64,000 nt of DNA from Phoronis australis. Taxonomy: Eukaryota; Phoronida; Phoronidae. This document shows, piece after piece, positions 1 to 11,816 of this stretch. The stretch lies in the NCBI GenBank assembly GCA_002633005.1, contig NMRA01000300.1, positions 367,324-431,323 on the forward strand, given 5' to 3'. The position numbers and the translations under genes were made by a program. Numbering within the stretch: the stretch's first letter is position 1; every line of letters starts with the position of its first letter. Under the pieces are notes generated by a model that saw only the letters and a program-made list of their open reading frames with translations, had not been told where the DNA came from and ran no database searches.

Positions 1-45
1 CCCCCCCCCCCCCGCCACTTTTTTCATTGCTGCGCCGCCCATGTA
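1..45. repeat. End of a GC-rich MITE-like repeat, cut by the window edge
   Basis: A C-rich tract is followed by CACTTTTTTCATTGCTGCG and GCCGCCCATG. The same terminal sequence recurs near 13.24-13.37 kb, 29.17-29.25 kb and 57.01-57.16 kb, so this is one end of a short dispersed repeat whose ends are inverted copies of a GCGCCGCCCATG-like motif. Confidence 0.6.
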
Positions 46-770
46 ACCTTGCTATCATGATGGCACAACATCGCTCGGATATATTCGCCTTACGGACACT
101 GAGTGCCAGACTAGATTTCAGTCTACTAAGTTATCTAAATTACGGGGGCCTCATAGTGTACGCCATACTTTATAAACTTGTTAGTACTTTCTACTCGTGT
201 GAAAAGTGACTTTTTAAAATGGGTGCGCCTGCACTCAAGTCAAATACAGACCTGCGTGTAATGTTATTAAACTTGCCAGACGTTTTACAAATTTGAGAAG
301 CAAAATACAGCCACACATCGTACTGCAGACAATAATTAAGGTGGAATAGGTATGAATGTATGCATAAATTAATGCTTGCAAATTAATTAGCAGGCATGCT
401 TGATATTTTCACCGGTTTATCATCCTTATGACCGTAACCTGGCTTACACAAGTTGCTTATCATAGTAAATACACATTGTACCTCCTGTGACTCATGACCT
501 CTGTAACATGACCCGCTCAACTTCAAACCGACGTTACTCCACACAACGCCAATGCGATGTCATGGTGTAAAATACTTAAAAACCTAAAAAATAAAGCATG
601 CAATGAGCTCCGTTCAAATAGGCCTTTGTGAAACTTAGTTACACGACTCGAGATATCGTGCACTATCATCTCTGTCACATGGTGTAATTAGACGTCATAA
701 CTCAGCCTGAGTTTCATTCAACGTGTTGCTGCGTGTTGCATTAAACCAATCATCACATTTTTTTCAGACC
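46..770. other. Upstream region of the TspO-like gene
   Basis: No coding region is supported here. The stretch ends in a pyrimidine tract and CAG at 757-767, immediately before ACCATGG. This suggests a 3' splice site and hence a possible upstream non-coding first exon. Confidence 0.4.
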
Positions 771-882
771 ATGGCTAAGCATCAATGGTTTCACGTGGTT
801 ATCGTCATAGTGACGGTCTTAACAACGATTGTGTCCATCACCATCAGCGCGATATCAGCGTCACCTCTCGGTCAAAAGTCAG
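771..882 (+). CDS. TspO-like gene, coding exon 1
   Basis: Encodes the N-terminal hydrophobic segment (residues 1-37 plus one base). It ends CAG|GTAGG, giving a phase 1 donor compatible with the next exon. Confidence 0.7.
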
Positions 883-2514
883 GTAGGCTGGTTCATAAAA
901 ACAATCCACGTTTTAGGGTGACGGTTCTTGTTCATAAAATGTTTGAAGGAGCGAAACACCCACGAATGTCTGGGCCATATACATGAAGTAATGCGTGGGG
1001 GACCATGCGCCAAAGGGACTAGGATCTTTAGAAAGAGAACGAGTCCTCCTAACCTGCCACAACTGTTACCCATGGTATAACTTCAAGTTGAGCTAAAATC
1101 ACATGACTGTTACCTTGGTATACGGAACTCCTGACTACAACAGGTTGCAAGTAGCTTCATTAAAAATTTTACATTACAGAGTTCACTCTTTGCTTTTGCC
1201 GCATGAACACCGAAACTAATAACTCACCTTTCGGCAGTCATTTACTGACTTAGGCCTCGACAGCCAAGTTTGTATCACGAATTGTGCTCTAGCAGTCTGG
1301 AGCTCAATTGACTCAAAATATAAGGTAGCAACTTTAGTTGAATGTAATACAATAGCAAAGGCCTGGTGAATCTACCTCCTCCTGGGACCTCCGTGTACTG
1401 CGTCCATGGATCTTAAGAAACTTTTCTACATTCACAATTTGAACACAGAGGCCAGTTCAAATAAAAATATTCGTTGTACAGTAATATCACCGCAGTGCTC
1501 TTGTTAAAAAGATTGGCACACATTGATTTCAGAAATTAGGCACCCGCCCGTGTCATCGCGCACCTGAACTGGTCGAACGTATTACACAAAATGTGACGAC
1601 CCGTTCATGTTGTTATTCATGTATCCGTTTCTTGACTTACATTCTGATTAGTATGTACGCATTGTTTTGCAGGGCTTTTCTTGAACACAAATGTTGAAAT
1701 ATCTGACGAGTACTTCATCGAGATAACACCAAATAATTGGACATTTTCAATATGGGGATTCATTTACACCTGGCAGTGCCTTTGGTTGATCTATGCAGTT
1801 GTAACGCTCTTCCGCAAGACTGAGAATGGAGAATATTTTTACCAAAGATACAACCTGTTACCCAACATTGCCTTCCTCGCGTATATAGTCACCCAGATTG
1901 GTAATATGGTATGGAGCTTCATGTTCGACCGTCAGCTTGTTGGTTGGAGTTTGGCGCCCATTGCCTGCATCCCAATTTCTCTGTACGTGGCCCTGATAGT
2001 GACGCATCGACGACTTCACATGGACGGCGCGGATTTGTTGCAGAATGGGTATAGAAAAGACGTATGGTTGGTGAGAATTCTTGTTCACAACGGCCTGGCG
2101 ATTTACGCCACTTGGACCTCGGTAGCAACACTGCTCAACCTCGCCATCATGTTAGTATACAGAGCTGGTGTTGACATGGAAACCGCGTGCCGAGTGTCCT
2201 TAGGAATACTCATTGGACTAGTCGTGTTGCTAGCGTCGGCAGAAATCACCGTGTTTGAGCGTTACGCGCGCTACACGTTTATTCACTACCTGACATTGAT
2301 TTTCGCGCTGTCTGGTGTCATTTCCAAAAATTATGACTCTCCTGTCACTACCATGACATTCACTTTGCTTGGAATAGCCATCGGTTTCGCGCTCTCCAAA
2401 ATGGCATTGCTCGTGTACAGGAAACCGCGAGAGCCGCTGTTGACTGAATTCGATCGCGTGACGAGATCTGAAGTGGAGCTGGCTCCCCGCATCTGTCGTC
2501 CAGCAATGAAGTAG
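771..2514 (+). CDS. TspO/tryptophan-rich sensory-like multi-pass membrane protein (two exons)
   Basis: Two exons, 771-882 and 1673-2514, join in phase 1 through a GTAGG donor at 883 and a TTTTGCAG acceptor ending at 1672. The product is about 317 aa. The start ATG sits in a strong ACCATGG context; the longer upstream reading is probably intron or UTR. The N-terminal 30 residues form a hydrophobic segment (signal-anchor or TM1). Residues around 57-80 carry the motif NNWTFSIWGFIYTWQ, rich in Trp and aromatics, like the conserved P-x-W-x-F-x-x-W-x-x-x-Y region of TspO/MBR-related proteins. About six or seven further hydrophobic helices follow, ending in a short charged tail. TspO family members bind tetrapyrroles or sterols in membranes; whether this divergent animal form does so is unknown. 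It is convergent with Evx, 486 bp away. I am confident of the gene structure, less so of the family name. Confidence 0.75.
883..1672 (+). other. Intron of the TspO-like gene
   Basis: Bounded by GTAGGC and TTTTGCAG. Nothing else recognisable inside. Confidence 0.65.
1673..2514 (+). CDS. TspO-like gene, coding exon 2
   Basis: Continuous open frame of 280 codons including the TAG stop. It encodes all but the first membrane segment and begins with two bases completing a Gly codon. Confidence 0.75.
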
Positions 2515-3000
2515 TCACAAAACGCGGCAATGACTTAACTTCAGTGACCACTGTAAATATGACTATGTTCACAATTACAAGGATTAATTGAAGCATTTTA
2601 TTTTTGTTATTATACAAAGTTCTACTACAATTTGCTGCCTGTTATTTGAGCGCCAATGCCGAACCAGTGTTTACTGACGCAATGGTGCCCCATGACAGTC
2701 TTGTACGTTTTATTGTAAAAGTCTTGTAATTTTTTAATTGAAATTATGCAAGCATCTCCACAAGGTTGGATTGGTTCATCGTTCGGTGAATGAGCTGCGA
2801 ACCCAACTGTGCTGCAGTTCACAAATGAAATTGCACTGTCGCCTCAACAGTCAGTCTAAGACAGGTTTCAGTCTGAGCCAAAACCCCTTTGCACCGACTC
2901 GCTCAATGTTCGAGTGTCTCGAAACGTACAGTCTTAAGCAAAGGGTACAATTATTTTAAACACAAACCCTCGACATTTAATTTAGACAAGTAGCGCTCGT
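2515..3000. other. Convergent intergenic region (3' ends of TspO-like gene and Evx)
   Basis: Lies between the stop codons of two convergent genes and must hold both 3' UTRs. It carries a minus-strand AATAAA at 2709-2714. No clear plus-strand AATAAA was seen. Confidence 0.5.
2709..2714 (-). terminator. Candidate polyadenylation signal of Evx
   Basis: AATAAA on the minus strand, about 290 bp beyond the Evx stop codon. An ATTAAA closer to the stop (about 2978-2983) is too near to be the likely signal. Confidence 0.4.
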
Positions 3001-3522
3001 TCAGTCTTTGTATGGCTGAAACAGTTTTATGGGCTTTTTTACTTGCGATGGTGTCTCGGTAGAAATTGGTGCCGTTACCGGAAGTGGTGTGCTCCCCGTG
3101 AAGAATTGTCTGCAGTTGCAAGAGACAGAGTCTTGTGCGGAACAAATGGCTGAACAAACCGACTGAGGCAAAACGCTGGGTGACGTATGAGTCCTCGGTA
3201 TTGTCGGAAGCGCTGCTTCTGCGACAGAAACGCAGTGCCCTGTGCTCACAATATTTGACGTAGATGGCACTGGTGGTAAATCCGGGCGTGACCTCAGCTG
3301 ACCTGTATGAAGGCCAATGACTGCCGGAGCATATGGTGAGCCCGGCGGTCGTGGGAAACCAGGCAGTAAACTTATGGGAGTGCTGGGCTGTAGATAGCCT
3401 CCCAAACCGGCTGCGTTCATGAGGTACGCGTAAAAACTTGGATCTGCCGCTGCCAGACTGTACGGCCAGGCCATGGCCATTCGCTGACGCTTGTCTTTCA
3501 TACGTCTATTTTGGAACCATAC
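3001..3522 (-). CDS. Evx: Evx exon 3 (end of homeodomain and C-terminal tail)
   Basis: Starts after the acceptor TTCTAG with [11 protein letters not shown] and runs 173 residues to the stop. The tail is rich in Pro, Ser and Thr. Confidence 0.95.
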   Translation of the reverse strand, partial: VWFQNRRMKDKRQRMAMAWPYSLAAADPSFYAYLMNAAGLGGYLQPSTPISLLPGFPRPPGSPYAPAVIGLHTGQLRSRPDLPPVPSTSNIVSTGHCVSVAEAALPTIPRTHTSPSVLPQSVCSAICSAQDSVSCNCRQFFTGSTPLPVTAPISTETPSQVKKPIKLFQPYKD

Positions 3523-6500
3523 CTAGAACGTCAAAACAGTGTTATTATAAATGTGAAGCGACAACAAAAGCGTTTGCTGACCTTCCCAAACTTTTATCGC
3601 GGCATTCCTCGCATTAAAAAGATAGTAGAAATTCGCAGAAACTTCTATTTTGCACAGCTCAATGACATACGCCTAATTGTCAACAAAATTGGAAATCTCA
3701 GGAGGTTCATTCGAAAATTCGCAGAAATCTTTCCCATAAACCGAACTCTACAGAAGAGTTTCATGCGTTGTGAACATGTCCGATTATTTGGTTATTAAAA
3801 ACAACAAAAAGGCCCTATTATCATGCGCGGTTGATACCCCACCAAAGTTATGCTATAGGTCTAGTAGGCCTATAGCATAACCAGTGCTGTACCGGCAGTC
3901 AGTTAAAATTAGAGGTAAATAGGCGCCCAATGCCCACCCGTACTCACCTTGAGCGCGGAATTTTAAAAGTGCACTGAATTCGCAACATAACGTATTTTAC
4001 GGTGCGCAGGCGCTACGTTTAAATGCCACTAAAAGGTGGTTGGTTGAGCCTACGTGCGCCTACTCCCCACTGCAGCACTGAGCCTAACACCTACGCAAGG
4101 GTAACCTTTTACAGAGGCTCTTTTTAATCCTAGAAAGTCTTTAAACGTGTGCTTATCCACATTTTCCAGGGGCACACCCCCTACAAATATAGTGCTGCAC
4201 AGCCAAGTTTTAGTTTCGTAGTTGTCGTGAACTTTGTCTCGCTGTTGGTAGCGACCTCTATCGGTAATAACTATTCCACCGCAACATCTGGTTATCAGCA
4301 CGACACAAGTAGCCTTTATGATAACACATCTCTCGTCAATAATAACGCAGGCGTCTAAATATCACTGTCGTTGACCATTATCTGGGAAATGTGTATTGGA
4401 ATGGGTTTCAATGATACCTCTTTATGTCATTGTAAATTAAGCAATTCTTTGGTATAATGCATTATGATGAGATCCAATTTAGATAACGGCGCATGACGAG
4501 TGATTAACGCATTTTTCTGTCAAGTGTTTTTCTGTTATTTTCCTTTTTCGATGTATGAAACGCTGTTAAAATCAGTCGTGGCTTATAGGCAAACTGAACC
4601 ATTGAAAGCATGCACGGAATTGGAAGTAGTACGAAAATATTAAGGAATCTTACAACAGCTTGACCTTGTATTTCCTGAACGCATCGCGTAAATAAATATA
4701 TGCGTAAATAGATATATTCTTCGGATAATAACAAAGCTAACTAATAATTAGTGTTACTCCTACATGTATTCAAACAGGTGCTGCACCATGTATGGCGCTG
4801 CATCTCATATGATTGATTTTAAAATAAATGATAAATAATGTGTTTCAAAGTTTACATTTTTATTATTTAGAAATAAACAATAAGAACGACATTGACAGCC
4901 TGTGAAAATAACGTGTAAATAGAATTTGTTTTCGTGAATTAACATAAAGACAGATTACTACGCCAGATCATGACTCGCACCTTGTACCGTGTTTAAATTT
5001 TAGTCCACGCAGAACCCTGAGAATAACATTCATTCTTGAAGAGAAAAGAGACGCAAGTATTTGTCTCTGGATTAAGTACGTCTATGATTACAGAGTGTGT
5101 AAAACACATATTTTTAGAGGTGAGGTCCTTTCGCGTTCTAAGATAAAAATAGATGAAAAGCGCCATAGAAAACGATCGTTAATACGTCGTACCTTGATTG
5201 TGCTTTCTGGTAGATTAAGTGTGGCCGCTAATTCACATCTTCGTGGACGGGAGACATAGTTTTCTCTATAAAATTCCTTCTCCAGTCGGGCGATCTGTTC
5301 TCTGGTGAAAGCTGTTCTGTACCTGCGGATAGACGGGTCCTCAGGGGGGCAAGAATCTGTAAATAAATTATTTACAATTTTTTTAATTTATCCAACAATG
5401 ATACAAAAAGTTGAAACATTTAGTTTCAATTATCAAATTTCGTTTTTTTTTCTCGACCTGACCTTCTGTCCAGTCTGTTCAAAACTAGTACACGCAGCGA
5501 TAAGAAGTCCGGGAATGCGATGTAAAGAAGGATTTGAATAGCAGCGGTCGAGCTATCCTTGATAAACTATTAGACAAACGCATAACTTTAAAAAGAGAGA
5601 CTGATAAAACTTGGTGACTAAGTGGGAAAATGTGCATAATTACTTAAAAATGACATCTGTCGAGACTGGATAAAATGAGACCAGAAACTTGTAAACCACT
5701 CCAAAGTTCTCGTCATTTGTCTTCAGGCAGTACTTGATGAAAGGCCACTCTCGTCAGGCTCAAAAGTTAACGTTTTTAATATTTGCTTTTACCTGATTTT
5801 AAAGTGTTTCAACAGTTTTTACATTGTGCATAATTAATTTAGTTAGGGACGGATGTAAAATAGAATAAACTATTAAGTCAAAATAACGAGCAAAAAGACG
5901 TCATTGATAAACAGGAAATGGTAAAGAAAACAAAAGAAGTCGAATTAGCTCACAATACATTTGTCGTCTTTGAAGTTTTTCACTTCGAAAACAAGTTCAG
6001 GTTTTTGTAAAACAAACGTGGAAACAACTGTGATGGCTTAATTAGTAATATTCCTCGTGTAATCATTGCTCCCTTCCGATGCATATTAAACCAAATCACC
6101 GCCTCAGGATTTCTTTGCTTTCATATTTCGTTCTCTCAATGAAAGTTAGATTTATCACAACTCTCCTGTGAATCTTCGCATTGATGTGTTACAGCACAAT
6201 CTGACACAATTCCATTTTGTTACCACGTTGTGATTAGCATCCATAAACAGACAATTTCCTCCAACAATGCACCGTAATCACTTTACTTCCGTCATATAAT
6301 GACCGGCCAGGCAATTTTTTATTGACAAAAGAGCACGTGGGGATTCAGGTGCGAGTAGTTTATCCTGAAGGTATGACGCAATTTCCACACATTGTTTTCT
6401 ATTGTTTGACTGGAATAATACAGACTGCAGTAAAGCGATGAAGAGAGCTCCACTTCTGCTGGAAGGTGGGCATAAAGACAAAAATATTGTTTCCAAATAA

Positions 6501-9500
6501 ACAATCATCGTCCATGCATGTTCCCGGTAATATTTGTTAAACTCGACACCGAGTGTCATATAATGAGTGTGTGCTGTTGTGTGACGCCGTCTACACTAGT
6601 CCTGCCACAGAGGGTTTATTAAACAGCTTTGTTGGTTGTCAGGCTAGCGGTGTTTTCTTTGAATGAAGTAGATTTTTCATTAGAAATAAAATACATGTAG
6701 TAATAAAATCCAAAACATTTTCGTGGTCAAAGAGGCGCCGTGATGTTGCTTCGCTAGCTCATACTGATGTCACGCCCGACAGCTGCGTAAATTTTGTCTT
6801 GTGGGAGGTTCGATGAAAAAAATATTGGGCGAAATAGCTGCACGAAAATAGTTCTTACCAAGGCAGGTAGTCACGTGTCAAACAGAAATCGTTTGCTAAG
6901 AATACTAACTAAACTTGAGTTATTTTAGACTTCAAAATTGTAAAGGTGCGCATTCATTTCCATCTAGACTTAAAAACGCAATTTGTCGCGTTGAGTAATG
7001 CGAGCGTCAATTTTATCAGTGAGAAAGGCGACAACGGTCATTTTCCCACTTGTTAGTAATCGCCCACATTCGCCGGCCACGAGCCATTTGATGTCGTCAC
7101 CTTACGACTCACTTACGTAATACTCTCAAAGACAAGACGTTCGTTTACGGGCCACACACAGGAGTGGGGAAAGACTCGCTTTAATTTGGAAAACTCGTAA
7201 CGACTATAAAGTGTGCTTCTGGCGACGTCTGATGTCCTGTTGATTATTCTACTCATAAACATTTGAGACCAAATCACGCCTTTGAAATTTCGGTCGAGGT
7301 TACGACTCCCTATCAGAGCGCTCTTGCAATTTTAGCCACTGGAATAGAATGGATGTGTTCACGAATAAATGCCGAATGAAACATGGATAGTCTATAGACC
7401 CCTGTCTTATTCTATTACATTATCGCACCTCTCACTTGAATCACTCATTCTCCGTTACCCCCAGTAAGAGACAGAAAAATTCCACAACAGCACAATAATA
7501 AGATTATGCAAACATCGTGTTTTTCTTTATAATTATATGAAATAACCGTAGCCATCAGCTGAAAATTTTCTCTGGGTTTTGTGCTTTTATAAAGCCGTCC
7601 GTCGGAGTCGCTCGGCGTCAATAAAGGACTAACGAAGGCGTAAAACTGGTAATAAACCGAATGTGTTACTTTTGCAATACACAGTGCGGGGTGTATTGGA
7701 ACTCACCGTGTATCTTATGTGTGGCTAGATGATGAATTTGATGATTTTACGAATATCATAAAACAGAGTAATTAAGAGAATTAGAAACTTTACGAGCACC
7801 GGCGGATGTTTTTATTGCAGGCATTCGACGTGTGTCAAAGGCCATGCGTCTCTGCCGTATTACCATACTCAGTTTATGTCTGTTGCTTTATACTTCATCA
7901 CCAAATGATATTTCTTTGTGCAATAGTTGCTCTTCCCGAAATACGTTCAGTAGATGCGAAATGATATGTCACACATAAACCTTGCATTTCGACAACCACG
8001 TATTACGTTTTATTCAACTGTAGTCTTGCTACACGTTTTTAGCTGATGGTGAAACCAACCACTTTTATGAACTTTTCTATTCGTCATCAGTAATATTCGT
8101 CATCAGTAATATTCGTCATCAGTAAAACGGGAAACTGTGTCCTAAACAAACGAAATTGTAATTCAGCGTTTCTTAACCTTCGTTTCAGAAACACTGAAAA
8201 ATTCACCTAACTTCGACTAATAGCTCAAAGACAGATGGAAACGTCTAATTTAGAAGTTTGTAGGATTTCCACCAGTTTTCCTCTGCCGGCACGAGATGGC
8301 ACAGATTTCAAAAACAATTATCGTCACGTCTATTATGTAATGCCAACCACCACTCTGTTGTTATAGCCAGATCCCAGACAACCGCCGTGTTGTGATGTTA
8401 TCAGCAAGTGGGTAGATATTGCTATAAACGGCAGGAAAATGAGACGATTTGTTTAGAATATCATCATTTGGTTTACTCTTGGAGCGCCAATAAATGGTAA
8501 CAAATAGCCGGGAGTGGAATTTAACCTCCACCGCCAGCACAGTGGCGATATGTGACTCTCTCTCTCAAGTCGAGCACTCTTAAGTAATGGATTAATTTTA
8601 ATCAAGTAATTATCAAAAAATATCCAAGGACTCTATTGGTATCTTTCTATTAGACGTATTTGTCTATAAAGCGCAGTAGAATGATCGAAAGGGAAATTTT
8701 GTTTCTGCAATCACAGGATAAATCTCCGCAACTAATTTATAATTTTGATCATAGAGGATAGACATGCCATTTGACTTGTTTTATTTTCACAATGACCCGG
8801 AGGGTAAAACTATGGATTTTTAGAGTACAACAACGTTTGTAGTCATAGAAACTGTTATTGTATTAACTCTTTTTACTAATGCCCTCCTTTCGTGGACCGT
8901 CGTTGATACAAAACATATTTACTTAATAATCATCAAATAACATCGGTTACTCTTTCAGAAACAAGTTACAAGGTTCATCAACGACGCACAGTTCATATAT
9001 GTTGTTTCAAATATTTTAACTGCAACGTCTGGGTTTAAACATCGTTCACACCAGCGCATTACTAACACAGTATATATCGGCCAAAGTAGAGGCCTCTAAT
9101 CACCTGTCATAGGCGATAGTACTGTAACATGTTCATAAGTTATCTGTTTTTATACGTTACAAATAATAATTGCTAATTCAGCTAAAGCGATAAAGAGCGA
9201 ACACTCACTTGAAGTGAAAGTTTCTAGCCACCGCATTTCGCCGTCTCGTTTTATTTTGTTGCATTGAATTATCGACTGTTACTGAGGTAGGTCATACAGG
9301 ACCCGCACATGTTTCCTTGCTCATGTATTTGTAACTCAGTTCGTGTCCACAAACTAACGTCATTGCTTCACACGAAAGCACGACAAAATGGCGGGAACTG
9401 CGCGTGCTCAAATGGGAGGTATTAGGCGTCTTACTCACCTCTGCTGTTTACCGGTGCATGGTCCACAGCAACGCGAAGATGGTCGGGCGACTGGCACTGA

Positions 9501-9574
9501 ATATCTTGGTTCGTAGCAGAGCCCAAGATGTCGGTGTCCCTGGAAGAAACGTCCCCGTCGCTCATTTCTACCAT
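3001..9574 (-). CDS. Evx: Even-skipped homeobox transcription factor (Evx), three exons
   Basis: Exons on the minus strand are 9574-9439, 5356-5193 and 3522-3001, giving about 273 aa. The homeodomain starts [20 protein letters not shown], continues [19 protein letters not shown] and ends [14 protein letters not shown]. It has Gln50 and Asn51 and is followed by the Evx hallmark [20 protein letters not shown]. The intron inside the homeobox lies between homeodomain residues 46 and 47 (phase 0). The first ATG is preceded by an in-frame TAG, which fixes the start. The N-terminal arm is only about 53 residues, short for the family. The Pro/Ser-rich tail ends in a LFQPYKD motif. Evx proteins are nuclear, sequence-specific regulators, often repressors, acting in posterior axis and neural patterning. 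In many bilaterians Evx is linked to the posterior end of the Hox cluster, but no Hox homeobox was recognised in this window. Confidence 0.95.
3523..5192 (-). other. Evx intron 2 (splits the homeobox)
   Basis: 1.67 kb between GTACGACG (donor side, plus 5185-5192) and TTCTAG (plus 3523-3528). It holds a perfect 13-bp inverted repeat at 3847-3881. Small open frames inside show no family resemblance. Confidence 0.85.
3847..3881. repeat. Perfect 13-bp inverted repeat (hairpin) in Evx intron 2
   Basis: GTTATGCTATAGG and CCTATAGCATAAC flank a 9-base loop. Every stem position pairs. Confidence 0.85.
5193..5356 (-). CDS. Evx: Evx exon 2 (homeodomain residues 1-46)
   Basis: Starts after TTATTTACAG and ends STIK|GTACGA. 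It encodes [10 protein letters not shown] then homeodomain helices 1, 2 and the start of helix 3. Confidence 0.95.
5357..9438 (-). other. Evx intron 1
   Basis: 4.1 kb, bounded by GTGAGTAA next to exon 1 and TTATTTACAG next to exon 2. It contains a 16-bp triplicate at 8078-8125. No coding sequence is supported. Confidence 0.75.
8078..8125. repeat. 16-bp tandem triplicate
   Basis: TATTCGTCATCAGTAA occurs three times head to tail without mismatch. Confidence 0.95.
9439..9574 (-). CDS. Evx: Evx exon 1 (N-terminus)
   Basis: 45 codons plus one base, beginning [18 protein letters not shown] and ending AGCAGAG|GTGAGTAAG. An in-frame TAG lies 18 bases beyond the ATG. The phase 1 donor matches exon 2, where G+AT makes Asp. 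This exon is less conserved than the homeobox, so its assignment rests on splice signals, phase and position. Confidence 0.75.
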
Positions 9575-10110
9575 TCTCGAGCATATGATCAACTATAGTC
9601 TAACTGGCATAGAGACAACGAACAAACTGTCACAATTTTGTTGCACTTGGACACAGTCTTTCGTTTTTCGTTTATTGATCACCTGATTTTTTCACGTCGT
9701 GCTACTCAATTATCGCTCTTGTAAGTAAGCTCGGGTGCACGACTTTGTCTTCCTCCACTTCGGACCTCTTGCTTGGGCTATTTTGGCGTGAATGGTTAAT
9801 TTCTCAAACATGAGGCTCATAAAAGAAAGTAAATATATGTGACGTCATGTCATTTTCTTCGGAATGGGCGGGGCTTCAGTCGTCATCATCACCCCCTATA
9901 ATCAACTTCGAGCGTCTCATAAATGTAATCCAATTACAAGCGTAATTGATAGGGGATTGTTTCCAAACATAGAGTCAAGCTGTACCAGCTGGCAGCTGCC
10001 AAGAACCTCGCTGCGAGAGCTTGGCCTTTCACATTGGCAATGCTTTGAAGATTCCGGTACTTTCTACTGCAATGACACGTTTATTCCGTATTTTCAACCC
10101 TCTTAAACGT
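9575..10110 (-). promoter_or_regulatory. Putative Evx 5' UTR and promoter region
   Basis: Region directly upstream of the Evx start on the minus strand. It contains the CRE-like palindrome TGACGTCA at 9840-9847 and the 18-bp palindrome CAATTACAAGCGTAATTG at 9931-9948, which presents two inverted TAATTG homeodomain cores. No TATA box was recognised. Assignment is by position and motif only. Confidence 0.4.
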
Positions 10111-11735
10111 AGCTGTTTCTTCAAAAACAAATGCAGTTTGTTGGAAATGGATTACTGCTTTTCTTTTTGATTAGCGGTGGGGTCAGCAGCCCTATAACGC
10201 TTTCTAATTCCGAATATTTTTATTCCAAAAATTATGTTTGAAAATAAAACATGGAAGATATCTTTTTCATAAGCTTTTTTTTGAATGAAACGGATCCCCG
10301 TTCAAGGTGAAATTGCCATTACAGTAAATCAAAATTCGCCACAAAAGCAGTCAACAAATGCATTCAATGTACAACGTGGTCATGTGAAATTAGATGCGCT
10401 ATCATGCTGAATAAAAAGAACACATGCTTTCACCTTTTCAACTGTTTATGATTTGTTTCTTCCCTATATCCGTCCTCATTATTTTTGCCCTCATCACGGA
10501 AACTGTGCACTTTGGATACAGTCCCTATTCCGTTAAATGGAACATAAACAAATTAGTATTGTAATGCCGTCCACACAAAACACAATGTTTAATCGCAGCC
10601 TACCGAAGGTTGAAGTGTGCCCGGTACCTGTGTAGACTTTCTAAAGGCTTTGATGTTGCCGTCCAGAACAATTCGCTGAAATAGACATCCGACTTTCGGC
10701 AATACTCTCAATACCTTAGTGCGACCATTCGACAGGAGCCAAGGCTCCGGTGTTGAGTATTTATGACCGACAATTGTTATCGAATTATTGTTTGTTTTGG
10801 TTTATTCCCTTTGCTAGTCTATTACAGATCATTCAGATATTATGGGCCAACAAAAGTGGTATTATTGACCATTGTCATTGCTTGAACCGTAACTCGTCGG
10901 CTCTTTTTTGCGTGTATCCCCTTGAGGTAAAACCTTCGTCGCATCTGTGAGCTGCTTACAGTACAACGTAACATTTTCTCTGTAAAATTTCTGTGGATTT
11001 TCTTGGGTACGAATACGAGTTAAAACAGCATTTCGCTCTGTTTAGCAGGCTACATACGAAAATCGAATTATGCCTTGCACTTTCATAAAATCGGTCTCAT
11101 AATATTCGCGACTTCACTGAAAACGCTTCAGAGTATTTTTAGGACAGCCAATCCTGAAATTACAAATCTGAAATGGCGCCTGTGACTCGAGTTGGTGACG
11201 GAAACGGAATCCCATTAAGGCAAGGAGTATTGTGGGATGGATTTGATGAGGATAAAATGTCTAATTATATTTTCATTTTGATCCAGGTAAACCTGGGAGC
11301 AATATGATATTGGTCCTAGAGATAAACAAAGCGATAAGCAACTATTAACTCATTATCATAATATATTCATCGTTTGAAAGTATTTGTACTGTATGCACGT
11401 TTTGATGTTCAGTGTTATACATCGACCCCCGAAAATTTGTTTACTGACTTTATGCTGTCTGCATGGCTATCTCATTGCGTGTGGTGTAAATGAATCTGGC
11501 CAACGTCTTCGTGTTTGAGTTGGGACATATCTTTCATTTTATTCACATTTAAATATAAGTTAATTTGTAATTTTGGCATACCTATTTTGTCAATGTAATG
11601 TACTGTAACATGTATTAGCAGTGTGTCTGTCGCATCGTATCATATCCTATCTTATGACACATGATCAGCCTGAAATGGCCTATACAACCGTTAAAAACCC
11701 ATTTAGTTATTGAGCGCGTGTTGAATACTATTTTG
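10111..11735. other. Intergenic stretch, nothing recognised
   Basis: No coding region, RNA or repeat could be supported. Short open frames lack family resemblance. Confidence 0.4.
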
Positions 11736-11816
11736 GCGGTAAACCGTGGACGGTTTCGAACCCGCTCCGCAAGCCGAGAGTTTCGAGACGTCGACTTTAC
11801 CACTGCACTACTCAGC
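11736..11816 (-). repeat. tRNA-like sequence, probably a SINE head
   Basis: On the minus strand an A-box-like TAGTGCAGTGG and a B-box GGGTTCGAAACC are spaced as in a tRNA with a long variable arm. The acceptor stem is not convincing, so a Pol III-derived SINE or tRNA pseudogene is preferred to a functional tRNA. Confidence 0.45.
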
